This document shows positions 40,072-50,161 of a DNA stretch of 64,000 nt, in pieces. The stretch is from the NCBI RefSeq assembly GCF_905147365.1, contig NC_056423.1, forward strand, positions 2,274,501-2,338,500. Direction: 5' to 3'. The translations under genes were made by a program, and so were the position numbers. Source of the DNA: Aricia agestis (Eukaryota > Arthropoda > Insecta > Lepidoptera > Lycaenidae). A model generated the notes under the pieces. That model saw nothing but the letters and a program-made list of their open reading frames with translations. It had not been told where the DNA came from and ran no database searches. How positions within the stretch are numbered: the first letter of the stretch is position 1; each line of letters starts with the position of its first letter.

Positions 40072-40686
40072 GGCCAAGTGCGAGTTGGACTCGCCCATGA
40101 AGAGTTCCGCAGCAGCAGCAATAAGGTTTATTTCTATGAAATTAAAAGGTTTTTGACTTATTTTTATATTTCAGTTGATTTAATGAAAGTTAAAAAAACT
40201 ACTAGCTAGATCTCGTTCAAACCAATTTTCGTTGGCAGTTTCTATAGTAATGTACATCATATATATTTTTTTAGAATTATCATGCCCTTACTTTAGAAGT
40301 TAGAGGGGGGGGGGGGGGAACACACATTTTACCACTTTGGAAGAGTCTCTCTCGCAAACTATTCAGGTTAGAAAAAATTATATTAGAAACCTCAATATGA
40401 TTTTTGAAGACCTATCCATAGATACCCCACACGCATAGGTTAGATGAATTTTTTTTTTGTTTCAGTTGTACCTATATGGGGAATATTTAATATTTTTTTC
40501 ATTTTTGTATCAAAATCTTAATGCGGTTCACAGACTACATCTTCTTACGAAGTTTCAATAGTATAGCTCTTATAGTTTCGGAGGAAAGTGACTGTGACAT
40601 ACGGATGGACAGACAGACAGACATACAGACATGACAAATCTATAAGGGTTCCGTTTTTTGCCATTTGGCTACGGAACCCTAAAAAC
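40072..40686 (+). repeat. GGGTTCCGTACC-family repeat, long variant
   Basis: GGCCAAGTGCGAGTTGGACT at the left and GGGTTCCGTTTTTTGCCATTTGGCTACGGAACCCTAAA at the right, 615 bp. It includes a run of 14 G (40305-40318) and GCAGCAGCAGCA. The interior differs strongly from 36000-36438. Confidence 0.7.
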
Positions 40687-41232
40687 AGAATCGGACACAA
40701 GAGTAGATAATATATTAGATAAAAACCTCTAGAATCCACATTTTTTTCATTTCAAATTATTTTCCAGGTACCAAAGCCTCAATTCGTGCAAAAAAACTTT
40801 TCAAATTGTTGGTCACCTACATCACCTCATGTTTTAAATTCAAAAGCAATTTTAAACACAATTAAAAAAAATCATTTTTAAAGAATTTTGTGGGACGAGT
40901 TGCCTAGGACGAGTGTTTGACCGGCGAAGAATCGCATGACCTTGAGGTACAGTAAAAGTAGGTGTCCGCGTAGAAAGAAAATGTGTCCCGCGGTAACCGT
41001 ACATAATCCCAGATAGCACTGAATCTTGTATGAGTTTTCTGGGAATCGAACCAGTTCGGACTATAAAATACACTACAGGTTGTAAAGGCTATACGAGGTT
41101 AAAATTAATTGACTAAAATATCACCTTGATTTTGATGAATATTGGTAGCTGTTGCAACACACTACAAATTTTTTATGAATAAGGAATGTATTTAAAGATC
41201 GTTGAAGTCCATACTTATTTATGCTTGTTTAA
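40687..41232. other. Unassigned
   Basis: Nothing recognised; the minus-strand 73-codon ORF has no known domain. Confidence 0.35.
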
Positions 41233-41459
41233 TCTTATATCTTTAAACGAGCAAATCTTGTATCTTTAAGCGAGCAAAAATTCTTGAATATATGTATACA
41301 TATAATCTCGGAGTCAGCTCCAACGATTTTCATGAAATTTAGTACCTATATAGGGGGTTTCGGGGGCGATAAATCGATCTAGCTAGGAATCATTTTTAGA
41401 AAACGTCATTTTATTTGTGTTTTATCGAATACCGAGCAAAGCTCGGTCAAATAGCTATA
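41233..41459 (+). mobile_element. Helitron family IV
   Basis: TCTTATATCTTTAAACGAGC start (the unit ATCTTTAARCGAGCAAA is repeated once), CTCCAACGATTTTCATGAAA, GGGGGTTTCGGGGGCGATAA, then the hairpin ACCGAGCAAAGCTCGGT and CAAATAGCTATAG. Its 3' tip is also present at 15305-15358. The CTATAG end replaces CTAG. Confidence 0.7.
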
Positions 41460-41620
41460 GTATTATAAATAAATATGCAAAATTGTAAAATATGTATTTC
41501 TGTCTGTTTTCTTCTTAGCGCTTGAACCATTTAGCGAATTTAGAAAAATATAGAGATTCAGTCTCGTAAACGGATGTAAGACAGCATTCATTAAGGAAAA
41601 ATGTACGGTTCCCACGCTGC
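41460..41620 (+). mobile_element. Helitron-like fragment (family I related)
   Basis: ATTTCTGTCTGTTTTCTTC, GCGCTTGAACCATTTAGCG and AAAAATGTACGGTTCCCACG in family I order but highly diverged; no terminus. Confidence 0.45.
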
Positions 41621-41722
41621 GAACTCATCGGCCATTTTCTTATTATTAATCTGTGATTCATAAAGCTGAACATAGAACCTTGTCCTTTATTGAAAGTCGT
41701 TTTAAAATATAGGCTACGTTTA

Positions 41723-42028
41723 ATTTTTTTTTTATGAAATAAGGGGGCAAACGAGCAAACCGCTCACCTGATGGAAAACAACTTCCGTCGCCCATGGACA
41801 CTCGCAGCATCAGAAGAGCTGCAGGTGCGTTGCCGGCCATTTAAGAGGGAATAGGGTAATAGGGGAGGGTAGGGATGGGAAGGGAAGGGAATAGGGGAGG
41901 GTAGGGGAGGGAATGGGGTAGGGGATTGGGTCTCCGGTAAACTCACTCACTCGGCAAAACACAGCCCAAGCGCTGTTTCACGCCGGTTTTCTGTAAGAAC
42001 GTGGTATTCCTCCGGTCGAGCCGGCCCT
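41723..42028 (-). mobile_element. GC-headed SINE, head-truncated
   Basis: Tail (T)9 ATGAAATAAGGGGGC, GCATCAGAAGAGCTGCAGG, G-rich tract of several GGGAATAGGGGAGGGTAG units, ends at GTCGAGCCGGCCC. The last 35 bases of the head are missing. Confidence 0.85.
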
Positions 42029-42041
42029 GAGTTATATACAA

Positions 42042-42247
42042 CTAGATGTTGCCCGCAACTCCATTGCGCCAAAATTCGCTTATCGCGCGGGAACCGTACA
42101 TTTTTATGGGATAAAAAGTATCATATGTCCTTTCTCGGGGCTTAAAGTATCACCATACCAAATTTCAGCTAAATCGGTTCAGCGGTTTGGGCGTGAAGAG
42201 GTAACAGACAGACATACACACTTTCGCATTTATGATATTAGTATGTA
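42042..42247 (-). mobile_element. Helitron family I, near complete
   Basis: CTAGATGTTGCCCGCAACTCCATTGCGCC, GCGGGAACCGTACATTTTTA, CAGCTAAATCGGTTCAGCGG, CACTTTCGCATTTATGATAT, TAGTATGTA. One of the better-kept copies. Confidence 0.85.
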
Positions 42248-42501
42248 CTATGTATGTATGGATTGCTTGTGATCTCGCTCGTTTGCGCGGACGCATAATA
42301 TAGAGTGTTATTGATCAACATTTCATGCCTGTTGCTTGGCCAATATTTGTTGAACGTGTTAAAATATCTTTTTACACTTGTCAAATATGTGATAAGCACA
42401 CCAGTCATAAAAGGCTTACTCAACTGCGAAGCGGGGGAGGGGGCATGATTAGCTTTTACTCGCGAATTTTCGTTGCACAAGTAAAATCATTTTCTAATAA
42501 C

Positions 42502-42683
42502 ATAGATGATGACCGCATCTCCGTTGCGGCAAAATTCGTTTACCGCGCGGAACTGCACATTTTTCAGGGATTAAAAAGTATCCTATGTCAAGGTCCCGAG
42601 ACATGCTAAATTTCATGTAAATCGGTTTAGCGGTGCGATAAAATTTAACAGACAGACACACTTTCACCTTATAATATTAGTAT
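42502..42683 (-). mobile_element. Helitron family I, diverged
   Basis: TAGATGATGACCGCATCTCCGTTGCGGC, GTATCCTATGTCAAGGTCCC, ATGTAAATCGGTTTAGCGG, CAGACAGACACACTTTC. Confidence 0.75.
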
Positions 42684-42769
42684 TTGTTTGGATTTTTGTT
42701 ACTAGCTAACTCTCACGTTATTGTATAAATTAATATACTATTTAAAAAATATATTGACATTAATTAATC

Positions 42770-42860
42770 CTTATATCGTGGATGGGAAATCTATTGTTAT
42801 TCTATTGTGTCTCGCTAACCGGTGACTGGTGAGCTTATGGGGCTTGATGGGTTAAACGAC
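42770..42860 (+). repeat. Dispersed repeat pair with CACCGGTGAGC motif
   Basis: CGTGGAT...GGAAATCTATTGTTATTC, TATTGTGTCTCGCTAACCGG, GTGAGCTTATGGGGCTTGATGGGTTAA. The partner at 44088-44156 differs by small indels. Unknown class. Confidence 0.6.
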
Positions 42861-43277
42861 TTTCTTTACCTAATTCTATTATTTCAAGATTGTAATAGCT
42901 AAATCATTATAGCCTTCTTCGAGTTTTAGACATTCATACCCAAATGATATTTTTCAAATAAAAACTTAGTGAAGAACTACATTATTGTATTTTTTTAAAT
43001 AATTTCCTACTTTTCAGCTTTTAAAACCTTTTATAGAAATTGTGGATGCTTCAACTTGAAAAAAATCTGAAGCAAAACTTCAAACAATCTTGGATATTGA
43101 GCAAACGACACTCATGAGTTGCCTAGGTTGCCTGTATTGTAACCTAGGGAAACCAGATTTACATTAAAACACAGGGCCACCTTAGTAGCTTTCACTGGGT
43201 GTTGCATCAGCTGTGCGTTTTGGAGGAAAGTGGAGAAAGCGAACGCACAGGTGGACAAGTGCATAAAGACTATATAC
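42861..43277. other. Unassigned
   Basis: Nothing recognised. Confidence 0.35.
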
Positions 43278-43604
43278 TTTTTTTTTATGAAATAAGGGGG
43301 CAAACGAGCAAACGGGTCACCTGATGGAAAACAACTTCCGTCGCCCATGGACACGCGCAGCATCAGAAGAGCTGCAGGTGCGTTGCCGGCCTTTTAAGAG
43401 GGAATAGGGTAATAGGGGAGGGTAGGGATGGGAAGGGAAGGGAATAGGGGAGGGTAGGGAAGGGGTAGGGGATTGGGCCTCCGGTAAACTCACTCACTCG
43501 ACGAAACACAGCGCAAGCGCTGTTTCACGCCGGTTTTCGTGTGAGAACGTGGTATTTCTCCGGTCGAGCCGGCCCATTCGTGCCGAAGCATGTCTCTCTC
43601 CAAC
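43278..43604 (-). mobile_element. GC-headed SINE, full-length
   Basis: (T)10 ATGAAATAAGGGGGC tail, G-rich tract, GCGCAAGCGCTG, GGCCCATTCGTGCCGAAGCA, ends CTCTCTCCAACGT. Confidence 0.85.
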
Positions 43605-43699
43605 GTTTAAACTGCGATTGAATACATTTTAATCCATATGTAGAGAAACTTGAAACTCAAGCAAATGAATGTGCAATAAATCAATGCTAATAGTAATAA

Positions 43700-43884
43700 A
43701 GTTGAAGAGTTCAATAGTTTGAACGTGTATTATCTCACGAACTACTGAACCGATTTCCATTTAATTTGGTGCAGATATAGAGTAGACTACGGAAAAGGAC
43801 ATAGGCTATTTTTTTCGGAAAAATGTGCTGCTTTCGTAGAATTCCTTGCTTATACGGGCGGAGTCGCGCCAAACGTACATAAAT
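43700..43884 (+). mobile_element. Helitron-like element, diverged
   Basis: TATCTCACGAACTACTGAAC, GGAAAAGGACATAGGCTATT and a TATACGGGCGGAGTCGCGCC 3' part. No intact terminus. Confidence 0.45.
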
Positions 43885-44087
43885 AAATAAATTACTAGGT
43901 ACTGACGGTACCATTAATAAATACGAGTAGTAATAAGATAATAAAACAAAAAAAAACTATAAATTGGATAATAATATACTTAGCTTAGTGTTGATTAAGG
44001 GTACAAAAGTAAATATAATATATTATTATCAAACAGCGTAATGCCAATTTACTACCCTACTAAACTACTTAATCCTTCGATCGTGGA

Positions 44088-44156
44088 TTCTTGGAAATCT
44101 ATTGTTATTCTATTGTGTCTCGCTCACCGGTGAGCTTATGGGGCTTGATGGGTTAA
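44088..44156 (+). repeat. Second member of the CACCGGTGAGC repeat pair
   Basis: CTTGGAAATCTATTGTTATTC, GTGTCTCGCTCACCGGTGAG, TTATGGGGCTTGATGGGTTAA. Confidence 0.6.
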
Positions 44157-44467
44157 TTTTGTACCCTGATTCTGCATCGCTGGGTTGCACTTCATCTCGT
44201 TTTGTAGCAGTGTAAACTAGCCCTTATAGTTGAGGTCAACAACCAATAATGCACAAATATTTTAAGTTTAGTAATTTAACGATCATGTAAAGTTGTCACA
44301 TAAAGCTCGGTTGCGCGATGCGACATTTCGTCAGCGTTGGGAAACTGATCTTGACCCGAGCTCATCAATATCCATAATTCATTCATTTGTTAATGTTATA
44401 TTGACTAGTTTTAATGTTATATTAACGACGACCTCGAAAATGAAGATGGAACTCAAATAAAAAATAC

Positions 44468-44751
44468 CCATGCTTCGGCACGAATGGGCCGGCTCGACCG
44501 GAGAAATACCGCGTTCTCACAGAAAACCGGCGTGGAACAGCCCTTGCGCTGTGTTTAGCCGAGTGCCTATCCTACCCTCCCTTATTCCATTCCCTTCCCA
44601 TCCCTACCCTCCCCTATTACCCTATTCCCTCTTAAAAGGCCGACAACGCACCTGCAGCTCTTCTGATGCTGCGAGTGTCCATGGGCGACAGAAGTTGCTT
44701 TCCATCAGGTGACCCGTTTGCTCGATTGCCCCCTTATTTCATAAAAAAAAA
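44468..44751 (+). mobile_element. GC-headed SINE, lacking the first bases
   Basis: Starts CCATGCTTCGGCACG, GGCTCGACCGG, mutated CCCTTGCGCTGTG, CATGGGCGACAGAAGTTGC and CATAAAAAAAAA tail. An ORF on the plus strand is repeat translation. Confidence 0.8.
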
Positions 44752-44752
44752 C

Positions 44753-44970
44753 AGCCAACTGCGAGTCAGACTCGTCCACGAAGGGTTCCGTGGGTTCCTC
44801 GCATTATTTAATATGAAAAATCCGCGTTCTTCGTATTGATGGGTTCCCTGTATAATTATTTATTTTAATTTCATTATTGGGGTAAGAATAAAACTGGATA
44901 TTATGTGATCATTTCAAGTGCCTATTTGTTGCAATTTAAATTTTTATTGACATCGAACAAAAAAGGAGAA
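44753..44970 (+). repeat. GGGTTCCGTACC-family repeat, 5' part
   Basis: GCCAACTGCGAGTCAGACTC, GAAGGGTTCCGTGGGTTCC, ATCATTTCAAGTGCCTATTTG, TTGACATCGAACAAAAAAGG. It follows the SINE tail by one base. The second half is missing. Confidence 0.65.
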
Positions 44971-45043
44971 ATAATAGAGTCTTTTGCATTCCTTCGCCAA
45001 AAATTGTGCCAAACATCGGTGATGATACTCATCGAATAAATAA

Positions 45044-45385
45044 TCTATACATATAAATAAAATTGGAGTGTCTGCTTGTAATATTAAAATAACCGTTTTT
45101 TACTACATGCATATGAATATTCAGACGGTACTTACAGCAAAATAACAATTTTTCGAATTTTTGTCTGTCTGCATGTCTGTCTGTTTGTTCCGGCTAATCT
45201 CCGAAATGGCTGGACCTATTTTGACGGGACTTTTATTGGCAGATAGCTGATGTAATAAGGAGTAACTTAGGCTACTTTTTAACCGACTTCCAAAAAGGAG
45301 GAGGACATTTTTTTACTTTTTTTTTACTTTTTACCTATGTATTTTACATTTTGTTGACGCGGACGAAGTCGCGGGTAACAGCTAG
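45044..45385 (+). mobile_element. Helitron family II, full-length
   Basis: 342 bp from TCTATACATATAAATAAAAT to GCGGACGAAGTCGCGGGTAACAGCTAG, inserted between A and T (host ATAA|...|TATT), the Helitron target. CGACTTCCAAAAAGGAGGAG and CTGTCTGCATGTCTGTCTG are internal. Confidence 0.85.
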
Positions 45386-45737
45386 TATTTTATATAATCG
45401 TGTTTTCTAGTCTCTATAATTCTTTCTTTGTGGTGATAAAAGTAACTTTTTAAACTCTCCCTGAGGAATTTCCATCACACCTACTATCATCTACTCATAT
45501 GTTATTTATATATATAATATGCATGTATGTATGTATCCGGGTGTGAAACTCCCGTGTAACTAGAGCTCACTCAGTATGCGACGTCCGTAGGTCGTGGGAC
45601 CGCACCGTCCCTGACAATATATGGTCAATGGGTGTAGCGGTCATTTGACCGAGATTGTAAATATGCATCATATTATGCCTCGAAAGCCCATAAAACTAAG
45701 CATATTCCCTATCAACTCCCACTTCATTGTGACCATA
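45386..45737. other. Unassigned
   Basis: An (ATGT)n-like run at 45521-45537; nothing else. Confidence 0.35.
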
Positions 45738-46057
45738 GATTTTACTAATTCCATAGTGCCTAAAAGTGTGCGCAGTACTTACCTATCTTGGGTGCCATAC
45801 GGTGCACCGTGCATTCATACACTCTTTACTCTCATAACCCAGTGGGACGGACGACCGACACGACCGGCGAGAGATCAGGCGCAGGACCGACTTTTACATG
45901 CCCATCCAACGCATGTCATCTCACTTGTCAGACAATCAGATGAAGAGCCTGCATTGTCCTAACCAAACTTGGAAATAACATGTTTCCAACGCGGGAATCG
46001 AGTCCACGACCTCTGAATCACAAGCCGCGCTCTATAACCACTGGACCACGGAAGCGA
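45738..46057 (-). mobile_element. tRNA-derived SINE
   Basis: Reverse-strand head ending CCACTGGACCACGGAAGCG, box B region mutated (GAATCGAGTCC), TTGGAAACATGTTATTTCC, GGCGAGAGATCAGGCGCAGG and a diverged 3' part with GTGCGCAGTAC. Confidence 0.8.
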
Positions 46058-46260
46058 AGTAGACTAACATAATATACGAATACTGGGCAGTTCTGGTTCA
46101 TTACATACATACGGGTCGAATTGATAACAACCTTATTGAAGTCGGTTAAAAATTAAAACGTGTTCTCGTCCTATTTCTATCAACAAGTATGTTAACCATT
46201 ATTCATAAATCTTAACCTTTCGTATGTTGAAATGACATTAGCCACTTTGCTGTGTCTGTG

Positions 46261-46887
46261 GTACCGGGAGCCGGTATGGTCAACAGACAGCCCTAGACTT
46301 TTACTGTTACTGGATTTTTTCCGTATCTAGTACGAATCAAGTCAATTCAAGTTATAAATCTTATTGTAAATTGAATAATCTTTATTCACTTTCAACCATT
46401 TCTATATAAATACTCAATTATAGCTAACATAGAACTTTCAACATAAAGTACTGTGATATTAGATAAGTTTCGGTTATAATTTTAATTACAACAACATTTG
46501 GAAGTAATCAATATATTTTATTTACAACTTATCACATTAGGTTTAAAATACAACTCAAAATTCAAGTGCCACCATACATATTTTTTACACAAAACATGAT
46601 CATAAATCACATGATCATAAAACAAAGAACTGCCACAGCAATATGGCGCAGTTTTGAATGACTCGTGTTTAAATTTTTTCCACTAAAGCTGCGCGAGTTT
46701 TGGCGTCACTAGTCGGCCTGTTTCTTCTTTATGCATTTGTAACGTGTTAGAAAGGATAGGGTGATATACAATTTAAACAATGACGTTATTTAGAGCGCGA
46801 AAAACCTAAAACTGTTACCCATACCGGGTCCCGGTATGTCAACGTAACGGGCGAATATGTGTTTATACCGGGAGCCGGTATTTCAAC
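46261..46887. repeat. Three copies of a 17-bp CCGG palindrome with a TCAAC tail
   Basis: RTACCGGGAGCCGGTAT at 46261-46277 and 46865-46881, and ATACCGGGTCCCGGTAT at 46821-46837. Each is followed within four bases by TCAAC. The DNA between 46285 and 46820 is ordinary AT-rich sequence. They could be element ends or protein-binding sites. Confidence 0.7.
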
Positions 46888-47226
46888 ATACTAGAAGATA
46901 AGTAATTATACCTGAATCAACGGTTAGGTATTTAAAATGGATTCTAATTATATACTATTTAAAACCGATTTAGTACATGTTGCATTTAGACTTTCTTTTT
47001 AAACGGTTATTATTTTTAACTTTCTGATTTTACAGATAACTATTGGGACCGTAAGTACGTATTAATATTTTAAATACTTGATAGTGATCTTGTGGCCTAA
47101 ATTAAGAGTCTAACTTCGATAAGACTAAAGTCCGTAAATTTAATTATGATTTATGTAGAGACCCTAATTTAAGAGCAATAGGGACTGACTCCCGAACTCA
47201 GGGACATACGAGTATTTTAATGATTA

Positions 47227-47715
47227 CTAGAGATCGCCCAATGGTCGAAATTCGACCTTGGTTTCAATGACATTAGGACTACTACCTATATTTTGTAAAA
47301 AATATTGACTTTCTCATTTTTTTTTCAACTCTTGTCTCTGGGACTTAGCTGATCTCAGATTGGCCGTGTAAGCATTGTCTAACAGTATCTTAGATTCAAT
47401 AAAAAAACTATAATCCATTTTCAATTTGTCAACTTGTTGTCAACAGACTTTAACCATAAATAAAAGTGTATAATTCGTATGTATAGGCTTGTCACTCAAA
47501 AATCTGTCATTTTTCCTAGTGTGTGTGTTGTAGTGTGTGTAATGTTTTATTTGTTAAAAAAATGTATGATATAAAAGCATAATTTCAAAATAATATTAGC
47601 TCGATGCACTCCTTCACCACATAAACTATAACTGTGCAAAATTTCATTCACCTACGTTTCCCCATTTTTCGTCAAAAGGGATACAATGTTTTTGGCTCAC
47701 GTATTAATATATAGA
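47227..47715 (-). mobile_element. Helitron family III, full-length copy B
   Basis: Reverse partner of 7782-8276: CTAG at 47227-47230, 12 bases, hairpin GGTCGAAATTCGACC (47243-47257), TATTTTGTAAAAAATATTG, GCTCGATGCACTCCTTCACC, ending TTAATATATAGA. On the minus strand the base after CTAG is T, as expected for an A/T target. Confidence 0.82.
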
Positions 47716-48365
47716 TAAAATAATAATATATTGACGAGTTTATTTAGTTTTATAATGTTTGAGACTTATGTCAAAATCTTCATAATTGAATGACAGTTGA
47801 GTAATTAACATTTATATTATTTCTGAGTAAGCCACATTATTACCAACGAAAATGAAAAATTACTAACGAATTTTCAATCAAATCATGTCATGATGCAATT
47901 TTTTATCAATTTCAATATTTGCACGACAACGCCAAAGAATTTTGAATTTTCAACATGGAAACATTTCCTTTATTGTTATTATGTGAAGAGATAAACTTTT
48001 TTTGGACAAGTGTTAGTGATCTTAAGGAGGCTAACTAAGGTAACTAGGACTAACCCAAAATTTTCGATTTTATAATTCATTTTTATACTTGAAAATAAGC
48101 TCCGAATTGTTTCATTTTCTAAAATTAGATACTACATTATATTTCCAAGAATTTGATCTGAGCAAAAACACAATATTTTAAAATTTTCTCGATAGAAAAA
48201 AAATCACAAAGAGGCATCTAATTTTCACGAATTTTTCATTTATTGCCATAACCGTGCATTGAAATAAGTTAATATTTTAACACCTTGTATAAAATTCTAT
48301 CATTGAGAAACCGACCTAGCGGATTTTAAAATGTTGTATATTTATCGAGTTATTGAAAAAAAAAC
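47716..48365. other. Unassigned
   Basis: AT-rich, no element found. Confidence 0.35.
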
Positions 48366-48480
48366 TAAGTTGGCGATGAATCCGCGTCGTCCTTTTTCAC
48401 CTGGCATATGAAAGACAGGAGTGAGTGTGAAGAGAGAAGGACGATGTTTGATTTTTTGGGTTAGTCGCCCTTTTAATAGG
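48366..48480 (+). repeat. Dispersed repeat pair with GTCCTTTTTCACCTGGCATA
   Basis: CGATGAATCCGCGTCGTCC, CACCTGGCATATGAAAG, AGAGAGAAGGACGATGTTTG; the partner is at 60925-61030. CGTCCTTTTTC and GAGAAGGACG form imperfect inverted ends. Function and class unknown. Confidence 0.55.
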
Positions 48481-49067
48481 ATAACACTAATTTTAATGAT
48501 AATAAGGAACATGATCTGTGCATAATACAGTAGTAATTATTTAAGTCCCGTTATGTATACCGTTACTGGCCGGCTTACACTAAAACCCCCAATTAACAAA
48601 AACTTGCTAAAAATCCAATCTTTTCGGTCATCATCATCAACCATCTTGCTGCATTTCAGGGTATTTTACCCAATGAGTTTCTAAAATACTAGAGTAGCAA
48701 TGTCTTACAAAAGATTCTCAGAAATGCGTAACCACTTTTTTGTTCAAAAGACAATGTCAAGTCATATATTCGTTATGTCATTATGTATGTGAGATATGCC
48801 TGCAGGCATCTTCGAAGTGGCAACGCGTTGCTACCGTAAACTTCCAATCTAGTTACGTTAGTAACATAGAATATCATTGATTTTACCAAATAAGGTCGCA
48901 GATATATTTTCACGCTAGAGGCAGCACCAGCAGACAGTAAACAAAAAGTTTTGTTCGACGTTTGACAACGTCTGTCAATATTCTGATATGACGTGTGCAT
49001 GTCGGATTTTGGTCGGACTATTTACTGTACTTGCTAGTGGCGCCCTCTGCTCTGACCTTTGTGTAAT
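48481..49067. other. Unassigned
   Basis: The ACGCTAGAGGCAGCACCAGC block (48912-48931) recurs at 25695-25714 (ACGCTAGAGGCGGCACCAGT), and both are followed by CAGACAGTAAACAAAAAGTT and a TGTCGGATTTTGGTCGGA end. This is a further dispersed repeat of about 130 bases. Confidence 0.5.
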
Positions 49068-49415
49068 ACCTCCGTGGTCCAGTGGTCAGAACGTCGCTCT
49101 TGACTCGGAGGTCGTGGGTTCGATTCCCGCGTTGGAAACATGTTATATCCAAGTTCAGTTAGGGCAATGCAGGCTGATCACCTAATTGTCTGACAAGTAA
49201 GATGATCCATGCGTCGGATGGGCATGTAAAAAGTCGGTCCTGCGCCTGATCTCTCGCCGGTCGTGACGGTCTTCCGTCCCACTGGGTTATGAGAGTAAAG
49301 GAATAGAGAGTGCTCTTGTGTACTGCGCACACACTTGGGCACTATAAAATGACGCCTGCGTACCTGGCCTGGTTTCAAAGAAACCGGCCACTGAAACCGG
49401 CGTGGGGAGTATATT
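49068..49415 (+). mobile_element. tRNA-derived SINE, best-kept copy
   Basis: tRNA-like head at 49068-49137 with box A TGGTCCAGTGG (49075-49085) and box B GGTTCGATTCC (49117-49127), a CTCTTGACTCGGAG anticodon-arm-like segment, then TTCAGTTAGGGCAATGCAGG, CTGATCTCTCGCCGGTCG and CAGTAGT-lacking 3' end with AAACCGGCCACTGAAACCGG. The Glu/Gln-type tRNA ancestry is a guess; acceptor-stem pairing is too weak for a functional tRNA. Confidence 0.8.
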
Positions 49416-49531
49416 TTCGTAATATTCCCTATTCCATTGATAGTTTCGTCAGCGAAATTGGTACTTGTATGGGGTTTAACAAAAATAGACAACGATTAAA
49501 TAATATCTTCAATTACCACTCTTACAAAATT

Positions 49532-49868
49532 CATCATATCAGGCTATAGTCGTCCACTGCTGGACATAGGCCTCTCTCAATGAACGCCAAGATGACCGAT
49601 CTCCTGCTACTCGCATCCAACATGGGCCTGCAACTAAGCGGAGATCGTCGTCCCACCTAGTTGGAGGTCGACCTACACCCCGATTTCCCAGCCTTGGTCT
49701 CCATTCCAGAGTAAGTTTACTCCAGCGATCGTCTGTTCTTCGAGCTACGTGGCCAGCCCAGTTCCACTTCAGCGTACTGATTCTCTGCACTATGTCGGTG
49801 ACTTTAGTTCTTTGACGAATTGTTTCATTTCGAAGCTTATCCGCCAAAGAAACTCCGAGCATAGCATC
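49532..49868 (-). mobile_element. 5'-truncated RTE-type LINE with perfect target duplication
   Basis: 337 bp flanked by CTTACAAAATT at 49521-49531 and 49869-49879, an exact 11-bp duplication. The minus-strand 3' end reads GCCTGATATGATGAATT, a TGATGA-type tail typical of RTE elements instead of poly(A). The mariner-like foldback d3 begins a few bases beyond the right duplication. Confidence 0.85.
49539..49868 (-). pseudogene. C-terminus of RTE endonuclease-reverse transcriptase
   Basis: An open frame of about 109 codons ending QQWTTIA*. Family landmarks: AMLGVSLADKLRNE, ISTLKWNWAGHVARR, LEWRPRLGNRGVGRPPTRW and WRSLREAYVQQW. This is the C-terminal domain after the polymerase of the RTE 'endonuclease-reverse transcriptase' proteins abundant in Lepidoptera. 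Endonuclease and polymerase are absent because the copy is 5'-truncated. No stop or shift inside, and an intact duplication, so insertion is recent. It is not a gene of the host. Confidence 0.85.
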
Positions 49869-49882
49869 CTTACAAAATTACC

Positions 49883-50149
49883 TATACAGGGTGTAACAAA
49901 AACAAGTGATAATACTTTAGGGTGTGTACGTGTTCCTTGTAGAGAATATACTGTGAAAGTAGCAGATCTGAAAGACGAAATTTTTTTTTCACTTTTGTAT
50001 GGGCAAGGCCCCGAGCGTCACGAGTTTCCCCATACAAAAGTGAAAAAAAATTTTGGTCTTTCAGCGCTGCTACTTTCACAGTGAACTCTCTACAAGGAAC
50101 ATGTACACACCCTAAAGTATTATCACTTATTTTTGTTACACCCTGTATA
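49883..50149. mobile_element. Mariner-like long-arm foldback, copy d3
   Basis: TATACAGGGTGTAACAAAAA and TTTTTGTTACACCCTGTATA perfect ends; arms with CTTTAGGGTGTGTACGTGTT and a CGAGCGTCACGAGTTTCCCC centre. The best-kept copy of the family, flanked by TA. Confidence 0.85.
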
Positions 50150-50161
50150 TATTAGTTGATA

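Noticed and set aside
40305..40318. Run of 14 G as a G-quadruplex or regulatory element
   Set aside because: A single homopolymer inside a dispersed repeat, likely length-variable or a sequencing artefact; no evidence of function.
44470..44712. ORF of 80 codons rich in Pro and Ser
   Set aside because: It is the GC-headed SINE read through its C-rich tract. The same peptide motifs (GRQRTCSSSDAASVHGR) appear at 5020, 17432 and 41764, wherever the SINE occurs.
49068..49137. Candidate tRNA gene (plus strand)
   Set aside because: The same head with the same tail occurs four times (16.3, 22.9, 45.7 and 49.1 kb), so it is a SINE, and the acceptor stem is poor.
49749..50084. 111-codon ORF on the plus strand
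   Set aside because: Antisense to the RTE fragment and continuing into the mariner-like foldback; GVTKTSDNTLGCVRVPCRE is a foldback-arm peptide also seen at 25741 and 62367.
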